This document shows positions 9,055 to 18,265 of a stretch of 64,000 bases of DNA, in pieces. Where the stretch lies: positions 124,001-188,000 of the forward strand of contig JAFTFL010000016.1 in NCBI GenBank assembly GCA_017449525.1, given 5' to 3'. The notes beneath the pieces are model-generated. The model did no database searches and was not told where the DNA came from. It saw only the letters and a list, made by a program, of their open reading frames with translations. How positions within the stretch are numbered: position 1 is the stretch's first letter; every line of letters begins with the position of its first letter. The DNA comes from Bacteroidales bacterium. GTDB taxonomy: Bacteria > Bacteroidota > Bacteroidia > Bacteroidales > P3. The translations under genes were made by a program, and so were the position numbers.

Positions 9055-12000
9055 ATGCAAAGAGTTCGATTTCTTGCTATTATTGTACTACTATGCAGCC
9101 TAACGCCCTCGGTTTTTGCCCAAAAGGAGAGCAAGGCAGAAGCCGCCGACCGAGCATTTCGCCATGCCATAGACCTCTTCAACAAGGAAAAATATGCTGC
9201 AGCGCAGCATGAGTTTGACAACATGGTTCAGCAAGGCACCGCTTACGAAGCCGATGCTGCATACTACGGAGCCGTGTGCAGTAGCGAACTTGGCAGCAAC
9301 GACGCGCTCTTCCGTTTGGACGAGTTTCTCCGACTCTTTCCGCACAGCTCCAAAACAGGCATGGCACGCTTCTACCAAGGCAACACCCATTATGCCCGCA
9401 GCGAATATTCCAAGGCACTGCAATACTACAAGCAGGTTGCCCTGACAGACATAGAGTATGGCCACCGCAACGAATACGACTTCAAAATGGGCTACTGCTA
9501 TATCAACACCGGCGACTATGAGCAGGCGAAGACTTGTCTTGCCAGGGTAAAAGACGGCAAGTCGAAATACCAAAGCAGCGCGCTCTACTACTACGCCCAC
9601 TTGCAGTACATGGAAGGCAACTATGAGCTGGCACTCTCCAACTTTACGAAATTGCAACGCGACCGCCGCTTCGCCAAGATAGTGCCCAGTTATCTGGCGC
9701 GCATCTACTACTACCTCGGCCGCGAGGACGAACTGCTACAGTTGGCTCCCACCCTAATGGAGGACAAAGACATCTTCAAGAAGGGAGAGCTTCAACAAAT
9801 GATTGGTGAGGTATACTTCAACCGCGGCGAATACAGCCAAGCTCTGGCCTACTACCGCAAGGCGGCCATCGCCAACAAACAAGAAGCCCCAGTTCAAGGT
9901 TGTGTGCAGAACGACAACACCTACCAGATGGGCTATTGTTATTACATGCTCCACAACTACGACTCAGCCACCGTCTACCTCAGTAGGAAAACCTCGTGCA
10001 ACGACAGCATCGCACAGAATGCCCTATACACGCTGGGTGATGCCTACCTCAAACTGGGACGCAAAACTGAAGCACGTAGCGCCTTCCTCCAAGCAAGCCG
10101 CATGAAGTTTGACTCCGCCATCAGCGAAGATGCCCTATTCAATTATGCAAAACTCTCATGCGAACTCGGTGCAAACCCCTACAACGAGAACATCCGCAGC
10201 CTTGAAGATTACCTCAAGACCTACCCGAAAACCAAGCACAAAGAGGAGATTCAGGAGCTACTTGCCCAACTCTACATGAATACTCGCAACTACAAGGATG
10301 CACTGCGCCTCATTGAGAAAATCGAGCCCAAAAGTGCTACTCTCAACCAGGCATACCAACGCATTGTCATCAACCGCGGCATTGAATGCTTCAATGAGCG
10401 CAACATCCAAGAGGCCTCTTCCTTCTTTCAAAAAGCCATTAAGATCAACGCCCTGCCCAAAAATACCGCTGACGCCCACTATCTATACGCTGAATGTCAG
10501 TACCGCTTAGAGAACATGCCTGCCAGCGGACGTGCATTCGACAAGTTCTTCCTCAGCACGAATGCCAAAAACTCGCCCTACTACCCTCAGGCTCTCTACA
10601 CATACGGGTATCTGTGCATGCGCAACGAGAAGTACAGCGATGCTGCCACATCTTTCACCAACTTTCTGCACGCAGCTGGTCGCGATGTCGAAGCCTCCCA
10701 ACGCTACGATGCCTACAACCGTTTGGGCGACTGCCGTTATGCACTCAAGCAGTTTGACGAGGCCATAACCCAATACGACCGTGTCATCAATGCCAAGGCA
10801 AAGGACGCCGACTATGCCACTTATCAAAAGGCTTTGTGCTTTGGCGCAATGGGAAAGAACGAGGAGAAGCTCACCTACCTTAATTATATATTTGAGCGTC
10901 ATGAGACCTCCAGTCTCGCCCCGAAGGCACTTTTCGAGATTGCCAATACCTACATGGTGTGCGACAACAACGACATGGCCGTGCTCTACTTCAGCAACTT
11001 TGTCAAGCAGTATCCCCATAGTGCCCATGTGAAGGAGGCTCTGCTCAATATGGGACTCATTTATTACAACACCAACCGCGACTCGCTGGCTCTGGTCTGC
11101 TTTGATAAGCTTCTGAACGACTACCAGGGTACAGACGAGGCACGCGATGCCATCCCCACCGTGAAGAACATCTATGTGGCCCAGAACCGAGTGGACGAAT
11201 ATTTTGACTACGTGGCTCGCACTACCCACACCACCGTGCGCAGCAGTGAACAGGACAGCACCACCTTCCTGGCCGCCGCCAACCGCTACTACGAGGGCGA
11301 CTGCGACCGCGCCATCACAGGATTGGAGAACTACCTCAAGCGTTTTCCCCACGGTCTCTTTATGCTGAAGGCTCACTACTTTGCAGCCGACTGCCTCTAC
11401 AAGTCGGGCCTGTACGAGAAAGCCCTGCCACATTACGAAACGGTGGGTAGGATGAACAAGAACCAATACACCGAGTCCTCACTCTTACGCGCTGCGAATA
11501 TAGCCTATGGCCTTGGCAGTTACAGCAAAGCAGCCGAGTACTACACCCGCTTGAGCCTACAGGCCGAGACAGACAACGTGCGGTTGCAGTCGCGCGCTGG
11601 CCTACTGCGTTGCTGGGCTCGTCTCGAGGATCACGCCCATGTGGTGGCCACTGCCGACGCACTTCTTGCTGAGCCCAAGATTACTCCCGACTTGCGCGAT
11701 GAGGCCATTCTCTATCAGGCACGCAGCTACTTCCAGCGCAAGGACTACGATAGTGCCGCTGCCAAGTACACTCTTCTCGCCAAGGCTACCAACGGCGAGT
11801 ACCAGGGCGAAGCGCGCTATCGCCAAGCCGAGATGCACTTCCTCAGCGGCAATTTGGCTTTGGCAGAGAAGGACATTGAGGCTATTACTGCCAATCCACC
11901 GAGCGACTACTGGTTGGCCAAATCGTTCATTCTCTGGGCAGATATATTCAATGCACGCGGCAATACCATGCAGGCCAAGCAAACGCTGCAAAGCATCATA

Positions 12001-12159
12001 GACAACTACGACGGCGAAGACCTCGTGGATGAGGCACTGCAAAAGCGCAACGCCATTCTGGCTGCCGAGGCTGCTGCCGAAGCCGACCGTATGCAGAAAG
12101 AAGACAACGAAGATGAGGAAATTGTGATTACACTCCCCTCGGCCGACGACAACGAATAG
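9055..12159 (+). CDS. Large periplasmic tetratricopeptide-repeat protein
   Basis: A 1034-residue protein with a signal peptide (MQRVRFLAIIVLLCSLTPSVFA, cleavage near residue 22). TPR-type helical pairs fill nearly the whole chain: units with Tyr, Ala and Gly at repeat positions, such as YYKQVALTD and YYRKAAIAN. The last 40 residues are acidic (EDNEDEEIV). It has no enzyme motif, so it is presumably a scaffold in the periplasm or at the outer membrane. The outer-membrane barrel gene begins 42 bases after it, which suggests the two act together. No close family name is offered. Confidence 0.9.
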   Translation: MQRVRFLAIIVLLCSLTPSVFAQKESKAEAADRAFRHAIDLFNKEKYAAAQHEFDNMVQQGTAYEADAAYYGAVCSSELGSNDALFRLDEFLRLFPHSSKTGMARFYQGNTHYARSEYSKALQYYKQVALTDIEYGHRNEYDFKMGYCYINTGDYEQAKTCLARVKDGKSKYQSSALYYYAHLQYMEGNYELALSNFTKLQRDRRFAKIVPSYLARIYYYLGREDELLQLAPTLMEDKDIFKKGELQQMIGEVYFNRGEYSQALAYYRKAAIANKQEAPVQGCVQNDNTYQMGYCYYMLHNYDSATVYLSRKTSCNDSIAQNALYTLGDAYLKLGRKTEARSAFLQASRMKFDSAISEDALFNYAKLSCELGANPYNENIRSLEDYLKTYPKTKHKEEIQELLAQLYMNTRNYKDALRLIEKIEPKSATLNQAYQRIVINRGIECFNERNIQEASSFFQKAIKINALPKNTADAHYLYAECQYRLENMPASGRAFDKFFLSTNAKNSPYYPQALYTYGYLCMRNEKYSDAATSFTNFLHAAGRDVEASQRYDAYNRLGDCRYALKQFDEAITQYDRVINAKAKDADYATYQKALCFGAMGKNEEKLTYLNYIFERHETSSLAPKALFEIANTYMVCDNNDMAVLYFSNFVKQYPHSAHVKEALLNMGLIYYNTNRDSLALVCFDKLLNDYQGTDEARDAIPTVKNIYVAQNRVDEYFDYVARTTHTTVRSSEQDSTTFLAAANRYYEGDCDRAITGLENYLKRFPHGLFMLKAHYFAADCLYKSGLYEKALPHYETVGRMNKNQYTESSLLRAANIAYGLGSYSKAAEYYTRLSLQAETDNVRLQSRAGLLRCWARLEDHAHVVATADALLAEPKITPDLRDEAILYQARSYFQRKDYDSAAAKYTLLAKATNGEYQGEARYRQAEMHFLSGNLALAEKDIEAITANPPSDYWLAKSFILWADIFNARGNTMQAKQTLQSIIDNYDGEDLVDEALQKRNAILAAEAAAEADRMQKEDNEDEEIVITLPSADDNE

Positions 12160-12201
12160 TACGCCCCGCCCCATTCATCTCACAGTAAAAACATCGCATT
12201 C

Positions 12202-14049
12202 ATGAAACGAACAACCCTTTCCGCCGCAGCAGCCCTCTCACTCATGCTGTGCGGCACTATTCATACTCAAGCACAGAACCGCGACACAGCCACCTACAAC
12301 GAAAGCGTTATTGTGGTGGGCGATTACAAGCCTGTACTCGACCAGTATTATAAGATTAATGTAGCACCGCGCATCGTCGACACTGCCACCGGACTGCAGC
12401 ACACCTTCCAGTACAACATCACACCCCGACGACTCACCAGCGTCTTCCAGCCTACACGCATCAAGGCAGCCAAGATTGTGAGCGAGCCCACCTCACGACT
12501 CTACAACAACTACCTGCGCTTCGGGTTGGGCAACTACTGGAGTGGACTACTCGACGGGTACTACATGAGCACGCGCGACAAACATCTGGCCTATGGGGCA
12601 CGGTTCTACCACAACTCGTCGTGGGGTTCAGTGGGGCCGAAGGCCGACCCTGCAGATTACGCCCCCACCTTCTACGGCCGAGCCCCTTATAGCGAGACGC
12701 AGTTGTCTCTTTTTGGGCGATACATCATCAAAGACAATATAGAAGTGTCGTCTTCGCTCGACTACACCAACGACTACACACTGCTCTACGGTTTCAGCGA
12801 CAGCACGCTCCACGCCGCGTTGCTCACGCGTCGCGATTCCATTAGCCGTAGCGACTACCGCTCGGCCTACAACCACTTGGCCTGGAATGCTGGAGTGCGC
12901 AGCCTCAACACTGACGTCAACCGCTTGGGCTACGAAGTACGCACCCGTGTGGCACAACTGTGGGGGCACTACCAAACCGACGAGTTCAATGCCTCGGTCG
13001 ACGGCACAGTGCACTACGGCTTCCCCCTCTTCTCCAAAAACAAAGGCATTGCCTATCTGCACCTGCGCTACGAGCGCATTGGCGACCATCTCGATAGCCT
13101 TTCACCTACCGACGCTCCGCTCGGAGCCGACACAGCGCTCTTCTGCGCTGACCGTGGCGTACGCAGTGCGGCCAACCTGCTCACGATTCATCCCTATGTA
13201 GATTTTCATCTTTCGCAGTTCAAGATACATGCTGGACTGTCCGGAGTGTGGGACGGCAGCAGCGACACCCTACTCTCGGTCGCCAGCACCGAGGCCGACC
13301 GCAACACATTCTGCCTATTCCCCGACGTAGTGGTCAGTACCAACTTGCTGGACGATGCCATGTCGCTCTCGGCTGGTTTTACAGGCGGCCTCACCCCAAA
13401 CACGTGGAATGCACTGCGGCTGTACAACCCCTACTGGATTGCCAACACCCCAACTTCCACCCTGCGCCACTACGACATCTTCGGCCACATGCGGTTCAAC
13501 TTCAGCAAAAGAATTGAGCTGAATGCCCATGCAGAGTACTCCACCATGAGCCATCTCGCATACATGATGGTCGACACCTCTTGCTATGCGCTCGGCAACG
13601 TGTTCACCTCGGCACTGACCGATGCCGACCGGCTGCGCATAGGTGCTTCGCTCACCGTGGTGAACGACGAGATGCTGCAGGCCGAACTTGCAGCCAATTA
13701 CTACGCCTACTTCTCTGACCTCGACTATCTGCCCTACATGCCGCAGTGGGATGCCTCCCTGAAGGTGAACGTCAATTTCAAGAACCAACTGCTGCTCCAC
13801 CTGCAGACCACCCTCATGGGCAAAACGAAATGTGGCGACCCCACGCTCGCCAGTGTCGAGCCTACCGTACTACCCATGCGCTACGGCCTCGGGGTGGAAG
13901 CCGAGTACATCCACACGCGAGCCATCAGCTTCTTCCTGCGCTTCGACAACATGCTGGCGCAACGCTACTACCTGTGGCAGAACTATCCCTCGCGCCGCTT
14001 TATGCTGATGGGTGGCCTTACCTACACGATTCCCACCCGCCACATGTAG
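12202..14049 (+). CDS. Outer-membrane beta-barrel protein
   Basis: A 615-residue protein with signal peptide MKRTTLSAAAALSLMLCGT and cleavage after TQA. A short conserved N-terminal region (NESVIVVGDYKP) is followed by alternating aromatic/polar strands typical of a large barrel, ending in a strand TYTIPTRHM. It resembles proteins often labelled TonB-dependent receptor in Bacteroidales, but I see no clear plug domain or TonB box, so porin-like or receptor-like cannot be separated. It follows the TPR gene closely and ends just before a strong terminator. Confidence 0.85.
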   Translation: MKRTTLSAAAALSLMLCGTIHTQAQNRDTATYNESVIVVGDYKPVLDQYYKINVAPRIVDTATGLQHTFQYNITPRRLTSVFQPTRIKAAKIVSEPTSRLYNNYLRFGLGNYWSGLLDGYYMSTRDKHLAYGARFYHNSSWGSVGPKADPADYAPTFYGRAPYSETQLSLFGRYIIKDNIEVSSSLDYTNDYTLLYGFSDSTLHAALLTRRDSISRSDYRSAYNHLAWNAGVRSLNTDVNRLGYEVRTRVAQLWGHYQTDEFNASVDGTVHYGFPLFSKNKGIAYLHLRYERIGDHLDSLSPTDAPLGADTALFCADRGVRSAANLLTIHPYVDFHLSQFKIHAGLSGVWDGSSDTLLSVASTEADRNTFCLFPDVVVSTNLLDDAMSLSAGFTGGLTPNTWNALRLYNPYWIANTPTSTLRHYDIFGHMRFNFSKRIELNAHAEYSTMSHLAYMMVDTSCYALGNVFTSALTDADRLRIGASLTVVNDEMLQAELAANYYAYFSDLDYLPYMPQWDASLKVNVNFKNQLLLHLQTTLMGKTKCGDPTLASVEPTVLPMRYGLGVEAEYIHTRAISFFLRFDNMLAQRYYLWQNYPSRRFMLMGGLTYTIPTRHM

Positions 14050-14084
14050 CACTTCCGCCCCAATTCCCCTACGCTACAAAGTCA

Positions 14085-14119
14085 GCGAGGGCGGCTCCAC
14101 GTGGTGGAGCCGCCCTCGC
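14085..14119. terminator. Perfect 16-bp stem terminator
   Basis: The arm GCGAGGGCGGCTCCAC (14085-14100) and its exact reverse complement (14104-14119) enclose a 3-base loop. On the plus strand TTCTTTATT follows. It lies 35 bases after the barrel gene and about 100 bases beyond the end of the convergent HerA-like gene, so it may stop both. A second hairpin (GCAAGC/GCTTGC, 14141-14156) lies nearer the HerA-like gene. Confidence 0.8.
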
Positions 14120-14219
14120 TTCTTTATTATGGGTTGCGGCGCAAGCATGCGCTTGCCGCATCGCCGCCGTCCTCGCTGCCCGAGGCCACGACAGTCGGTG
14201 CTGCCGTACCGACGGGGAG

Positions 14220-15794
14220 TTACTTCTTGATAAGATTACCCAAAATGCCACGCGAAAGCTCGCGAGTGAGTGTGCGCGTAACGGCCGATGTCGTGTTCTT
14301 TACCACCTTCTGCGTTGCGGTGGTAGACGACTTGGTCTTCTTTCCCGTAACCTTATCGCTTATCTGTGTGCCCACTATGGTGGCCACGCTGGCCGTAACG
14401 GCCGTAACGGCCGACTTCAGCACTTTCTGCATCAGCCCACCCTTATTGCCTGCCGAGGAAGTTTTTTCAGCCTTGGCCACCTCGCCTTTGGCCACTTCCA
14501 CCTGCAGTGCCTCGCTCTCGGCCAAAAGCACCTCGAATGCACTCTCGCGGTCTATCGGGGTGTCGTACTTGGCACGCAGCGCACTGCTGCGCATCACCTC
14601 GGCTCGTTCATCGGCCGTGATGGCGCCTATCTGCGAGAGGGGGAATAGAATGCGGGCTCGCTGCACAATGCCAGGGGCACCCTTCTCGTCGAGGAAGCTC
14701 ACCAGAGCTTCTCCCGTTTCGAGGCTGGTGATAGCCTCATAGGTGTCGAAGGCGGGGTTGGCGCGAAACGTGTCGGCTGCCACTCGGACGGCCTTCTGGT
14801 CCTTCGGGGTGTAGGCGCGCAGGGCGTGCTGCACGCGGTTGCCAAGCTGGCCGAGTATGGAGTCGGGCAAGTCGGTCGGATACTGGGAAACGAAGTAGAC
14901 ACCCACCCCCTTGCTGCGGATAAGGCGCACCACCTGCTCTATTTTTTCTATCATGGCCTTCGACGTGTCGTCGAACAGCATGTGGGCTTCGTCGAAGAAG
15001 AAGACCAGCCGAGGCAGCTCGGCATCGCCAACCTCGGGTAGCGTGCTGTACAGTTCTGAAAGCATCCAGAGCAGGAACGTGCTGTAAAGCTTAGGGCGCA
15101 TCATCAGCCGGTCTGCAGCCAAGACGCTAAGTACTCCTTTCCCACCCTCGGTCTGCAGCAGGTCCATCACGTCGAACGAAGGCTCGCCGAAGAAGTGGTC
15201 TGCACCCTCGTTCTCGAGCTGCAACAGAGCGCGCTGTATGGCGCCAATGGAAGCCGAGGCTATGTTGCCATACTGCGATGTATACTCCTTGGCATGCTTC
15301 GACACATAGTCCAGCATCGAACGCAGGTCTTTCAAGTCTATCAGCAGCAGGCCGCGTTCGTCGGCTATGCGGAACACGATGTTCAGTACCCCGTCCTGTG
15401 TGTCATTGAGGTTCATCAGACGGCTCAGCAGTTGGGGCCCCATCTGGGAGATGGTGGCTCGCACCGGATGGCCCTGTTCGCCATAGACGTCGAGAAAGCG
15501 TACCGGACACGTTTGAAACTGCGGTTCATTCAGCCCAAATTCGGGTAGCCTCTTCTCGATGAAAGAGCTCATTTTGCCTGGGCGGCAGATGCCACTCAGG
15601 TCGCCCTTCATGTCGGCCATGAAGCAGGGCACCCCTGCTTGACTGAACGTCTCGGCAAGCACCTGCAGCGTAACAGTTTTGCCCGTGCCAGTGGTGCCAG
15701 CTATCAGGCCGTGGCGGTTGGCCATGCGGCCGCATATTGAGAGGGGGCCTTCTGCGCAGTGGGCTACGTAGAGCCCTTGTTCGGTTGTGTACAT
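14220..15794 (-). CDS. HerA-like P-loop ATPase (DUF853 family)
   Basis: A 524-residue ATPase of the HerA/FtsK-related group annotated as DUF853 (YjgR-like). Walker A is IAGTTGTGKTVT (around residues 31-42) and Walker B is LVFFFDEAHML. An arginine-rich sensor region with SQYPTDLPDSILGQLGNR follows. The C-terminal 120 residues are Lys/Ala/Thr-rich with a short hydrophobic stretch, and the chain ends ILGNLIKK. The biological role of this group is not established. No nuclease partner (NurA or similar) is adjacent, so a defence role is not supported here. Confidence 0.85.
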   Translation of the reverse strand: MYTTEQGLYVAHCAEGPLSICGRMANRHGLIAGTTGTGKTVTLQVLAETFSQAGVPCFMADMKGDLSGICRPGKMSSFIEKRLPEFGLNEPQFQTCPVRFLDVYGEQGHPVRATISQMGPQLLSRLMNLNDTQDGVLNIVFRIADERGLLLIDLKDLRSMLDYVSKHAKEYTSQYGNIASASIGAIQRALLQLENEGADHFFGEPSFDVMDLLQTEGGKGVLSVLAADRLMMRPKLYSTFLLWMLSELYSTLPEVGDAELPRLVFFFDEAHMLFDDTSKAMIEKIEQVVRLIRSKGVGVYFVSQYPTDLPDSILGQLGNRVQHALRAYTPKDQKAVRVAADTFRANPAFDTYEAITSLETGEALVSFLDEKGAPGIVQRARILFPLSQIGAITADERAEVMRSSALRAKYDTPIDRESAFEVLLAESEALQVEVAKGEVAKAEKTSSAGNKGGLMQKVLKSAVTAVTASVATIVGTQISDKVTGKKTKSSTTATQKVVKNTTSAVTRTLTRELSRGILGNLIKK

Positions 15795-15930
15795 CGTTGT
15801 TCGGATTGATTGCTATATGTTCTACAATAGATTGTCTTCCTCTCGCTAACGTCGTGCCCCCCTTTTTATTGTGCGCCTACGCTGCTGCCCAGCGCCGCGG
15901 CGTCCGTGTGCCGTGGCGCTGGGCACGTCT

Positions 15931-16098
15931 ATGTCGTACCGTTTTCCCCCCAATGCCGTACGACTGTTGCCCCAAATGCCGTACGGCCGCAGCGCCTAAG
16001 CCGTACGGCATCCGCTGCGGCGTAGCACGATGGGGGTCAGCCCATCAGCAGCAGACCGTGCCCCACGGCGTACGGTCTGCGCCCCGATGCCGTACGCC
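15931..16098. repeat. Palindrome array B (ATGCCGTACGGCAT family)
   Basis: About six variants of the palindrome occur in 170 bases: a weak ATGTCGTACCG at 15931, then ATGCCGTACGAC (15953), ATGCCGTACGGC (15976), GCCGTACGGCAT (16000), a CGTACGG copy near 16069 and ATGCCGTACGCC (16087). G-rich or C-rich linkers separate them. This is the densest of the four arrays. Confidence 0.75.
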
Positions 16099-16196
16099 TA
16101 CGGCCTCTGCGCCCTAAGTGGGGAACGAAAAATTTGCTGGAAATATGGAGCGGTCGAGAACAGGCATTTCCCCCTGCGCACCGCCCCTTCGACGCT

Positions 16197-16205
16197 GCAA
16201 AGGTA
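16197..16205 (-). promoter_or_regulatory. -7 element (TACCTTTGC) reading into array B
   Basis: Exact TAnnTTTGC on the minus strand, about 100 bases upstream of the first palindrome of array B and 400 bases upstream of the HerA-like gene. It may be that gene's promoter with a long repeat-bearing leader. Confidence 0.5.
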
Positions 16206-16498
16206 CGAAAAAAACGGCTGCCGCGAAACATCATGCTGTCCACTGCTGAGCACTATCCCCTTTCAGTGCCGCCTGCCCCAGGGGCTCTGTCCAACGGAAG
16301 CCCCTATCCTTGCAGTTCGCCCGAGCCCCATCTGCTGGGGCTCGGCTGTATGCACCTCGCTGCACAACCACCTGAATACTTCACTCTTCTACCCACCTCG
16401 GCCTAACTACACCTCCGTAATTCTTCCCCAGACAAAATACTTACACTCTGAATATCAGCAATCACACAACACAACAACAAACTCCACACAGCCTTCGG

Positions 16499-16531
16499 TA
16501 TTGCCTATCCAAGAAAAGTGCGTAACTTTGC
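16499..16531 (+). promoter_or_regulatory. Full -33/-7 promoter of lipoprotein pair
   Basis: TTG at 16501-16503, then 19 bases, then TAACTTTGC (16523-16531). This is one of the best matches in the window to the Bacteroidetes sigma-ABfr promoter. The start codon is 52 bases further. Confidence 0.75.
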
Positions 16532-16582
16532 ATCTTGAATTACATCCATAGAGACAAACTGAAAAACTAAAAACAATCTTCT

Positions 16583-17341
16583 ATGAAAATGAAATCATTT
16601 TTGCTACGTAGCGTGATGGCACTTTGTGCAGTATTCACCCTGTTTTCCTGCGGGAAAGAGATCGAACTGGAGGGTACCGCATGGGAATCTTCCTCGAAAT
16701 TCACCGTCAAAGAGGAGGGTTTGACCCTGCCTATAGAGTTGCAGTCGAACATCCACTTTTCGGATGCCTCCCACGGTGTGATGTCCATGATTGTCAAAGT
16801 CGACATGGGGTTTTTCGGCTCCTACAGTGATGCCATGCCCCTATCCTTCACCTACACCTTCGACGGCGAAGAGAAAGGCACCGCAGTCATTACGGACGAC
16901 GACACCACATACAGCGTAACCTTCAAGTATTCGGCAGACAACAAGGCCATCACCATGAAGATGCCTGGCGAGATGGAGTTTCTCAGCAATGCCAACATGG
17001 TGTTCAAGGAGTCGAGCTTCAAACCTCAAGGAAGCATCGTGGGCTCGAAGTGGACGGGCACCGACACCGAAATAGAGTTCACCACAGACCGCACGGGAGT
17101 GATGCGCTACAAGGAGGCTGAACTCGACGACGAAGGCGAGGAGACGGGCAACAAGGTGGACCGCACAGCCACCTTTACCTACGTCTACAATGGCTATGCT
17201 GGTAGTATGGAATGCAACGTGGAGATGCCCGCTGACAGCGAGGATGAAGAGCAATACACCGCCGCATTCGCAATGAAGAGCAACACCTCGATGCGATTCT
17301 TCAGCCTGATGGGTGGTGAAGTAGCCATGACGCGCCAGTAA
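16583..17341 (+). CDS. Lipoprotein with two tandem beta domains, paralogue 1
   Basis: A 252-residue SPII lipoprotein (lipobox TLFS-C, Cys23). The mature part has two related domains, each opening with a W-containing strand (GTAWESSSKFT near 30 and GSKWTGTDTEI near 155). Beta-rich sequence with Asp/Thr turns follows, and each domain ends with a segment of the type FTY.Y.G..G. This looks like a duplicated lipocalin-like fold; the fold is inference. It sits 66 bases before a paralogue of the same design. No enzyme motif is present, so the job is unknown. Confidence 0.85.
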   Translation: MKMKSFLLRSVMALCAVFTLFSCGKEIELEGTAWESSSKFTVKEEGLTLPIELQSNIHFSDASHGVMSMIVKVDMGFFGSYSDAMPLSFTYTFDGEEKGTAVITDDDTTYSVTFKYSADNKAITMKMPGEMEFLSNANMVFKESSFKPQGSIVGSKWTGTDTEIEFTTDRTGVMRYKEAELDDEGEETGNKVDRTATFTYVYNGYAGSMECNVEMPADSEDEEQYTAAFAMKSNTSMRFFSLMGGEVAMTRQ

Positions 17342-17407
17342 TCATCCCCTACTCCTACAACACAAGACAACATTATTCACCAAACAATTCATTAATTTAA
17401 TCCAGTC

Positions 17408-18130
17408 ATGAAAAGATTATTGTTCTCAGCCCTGATGGCAATAGCCGCACTGGGCATGGTATCCTGCGAAGGAGAATTTAACCCCGCCAAGACAGGTTGG
17501 AAGGGCAGCGCCACTGGTTCGTACACCGATGATGGCATCACCTACAACACCTCGGCTCAAGCCACAGTAGTGTTCGGCACCGACAAGACTGGCTTTGTCA
17601 ACTTTGAGATTACAGAAACCGACCCCTCGGGTGAGACATTCACCCATGGCGACGTTTACGGATTTACCTACAGTGTGGTGGGCAATGTCGCAACACTTTC
17701 CGTCATTGACGACACCAACAAGTACACCATGGTCGTGAACTACGATGAGGATGCAGACAAGATCAACGTGGAGATTGGCAAACTGATGCAGGAATACGGC
17801 ATAACAGTAACCAGCTTCGACCTCAAGCCTTTCACCTTAAATGCCGTTCCGACCCTGAAAGAAACCTCTTGGCAAGGAACTTTTGAGGAAGAGCAAGTGC
17901 GCATTGTGATGAACTTCAGCACCGATAAGGGCGGCGTTGCATACTCGTACTACCCTGGTGAGGATGATGATGATATGGAGGCAACCGCCTTCAGCTATGC
18001 TACCGATGGCTACATGGGTAGCATGACCATAGATGGCGAAAAGTGTTTCTTCTATGCAGAGAGCAGTACCAAACTGAACTTGTGCATGGGTCCCATGATA
18101 GCCTTGACTCCTATCCAAAACGCACAATAA
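17408..18130 (+). CDS. Lipoprotein with two tandem beta domains, paralogue 2
   Basis: A 240-residue SPII lipoprotein (lipobox GMVS-C, Cys20). As in its neighbour, two repeated domains begin TGWKGSATGSYT and TSWQGTFEEEQ, and the second carries FSTDKGGVAYSYY and the YATDGYMGSMT segment that matches the neighbour's YNGYAGSME. The C-terminal half is acidic. The pair is probably co-transcribed from the promoter at 16499 and arose by gene duplication. It is followed by a perfect terminator. Function unknown. Confidence 0.85.
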   Translation: MKRLLFSALMAIAALGMVSCEGEFNPAKTGWKGSATGSYTDDGITYNTSAQATVVFGTDKTGFVNFEITETDPSGETFTHGDVYGFTYSVVGNVATLSVIDDTNKYTMVVNYDEDADKINVEIGKLMQEYGITVTSFDLKPFTLNAVPTLKETSWQGTFEEEQVRIVMNFSTDKGGVAYSYYPGEDDDDMEATAFSYATDGYMGSMTIDGEKCFFYAESSTKLNLCMGPMIALTPIQNAQ

Positions 18131-18190
18131 GCATAGGCGTAGACCCAGTCCGATTGTTGCTCCACGCAATAAGTAGACTAACACAAACGA

Positions 18191-18225
18191 AAGGAAGGCT
18201 TCACCGCTGTGGTGAAGCCTTCCTT
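18191..18225. terminator. Bidirectional terminator, 15-bp perfect stem
   Basis: AAGGAAGGCTTCACC (18191-18205), a 5-base loop, and the exact complement (18211-18225), with T-rich flanks on both strands. It lies between the convergent lipoprotein pair and mtaB. Confidence 0.85.
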
Positions 18226-18265
18226 TTTCCTTACAATATTCGAACAGGGAAGGTGCGCTTACACA

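Larger units (their letters stand above)
15795..16582. other. Divergent spacer with palindrome array B
   Basis: This 790-base spacer separates the HerA-like gene (minus) and the lipoprotein pair (plus). It contains array B, a minus-strand -7 element at 16197-16205 and the strong plus promoter at 16499-16531. No coding sequence is convincing. Confidence 0.6.

Noticed and set aside
10507..11466. A 319-codon frame antisense to the TPR protein
   Set aside because: Same effect: Val/His-rich antisense of a real gene, with no own start context or domain.
14220..15794. HerA-like ATPase as part of a defence system
   Set aside because: No nuclease, SIR2 or NurA partner is adjacent; DUF853 proteins are common single genes.
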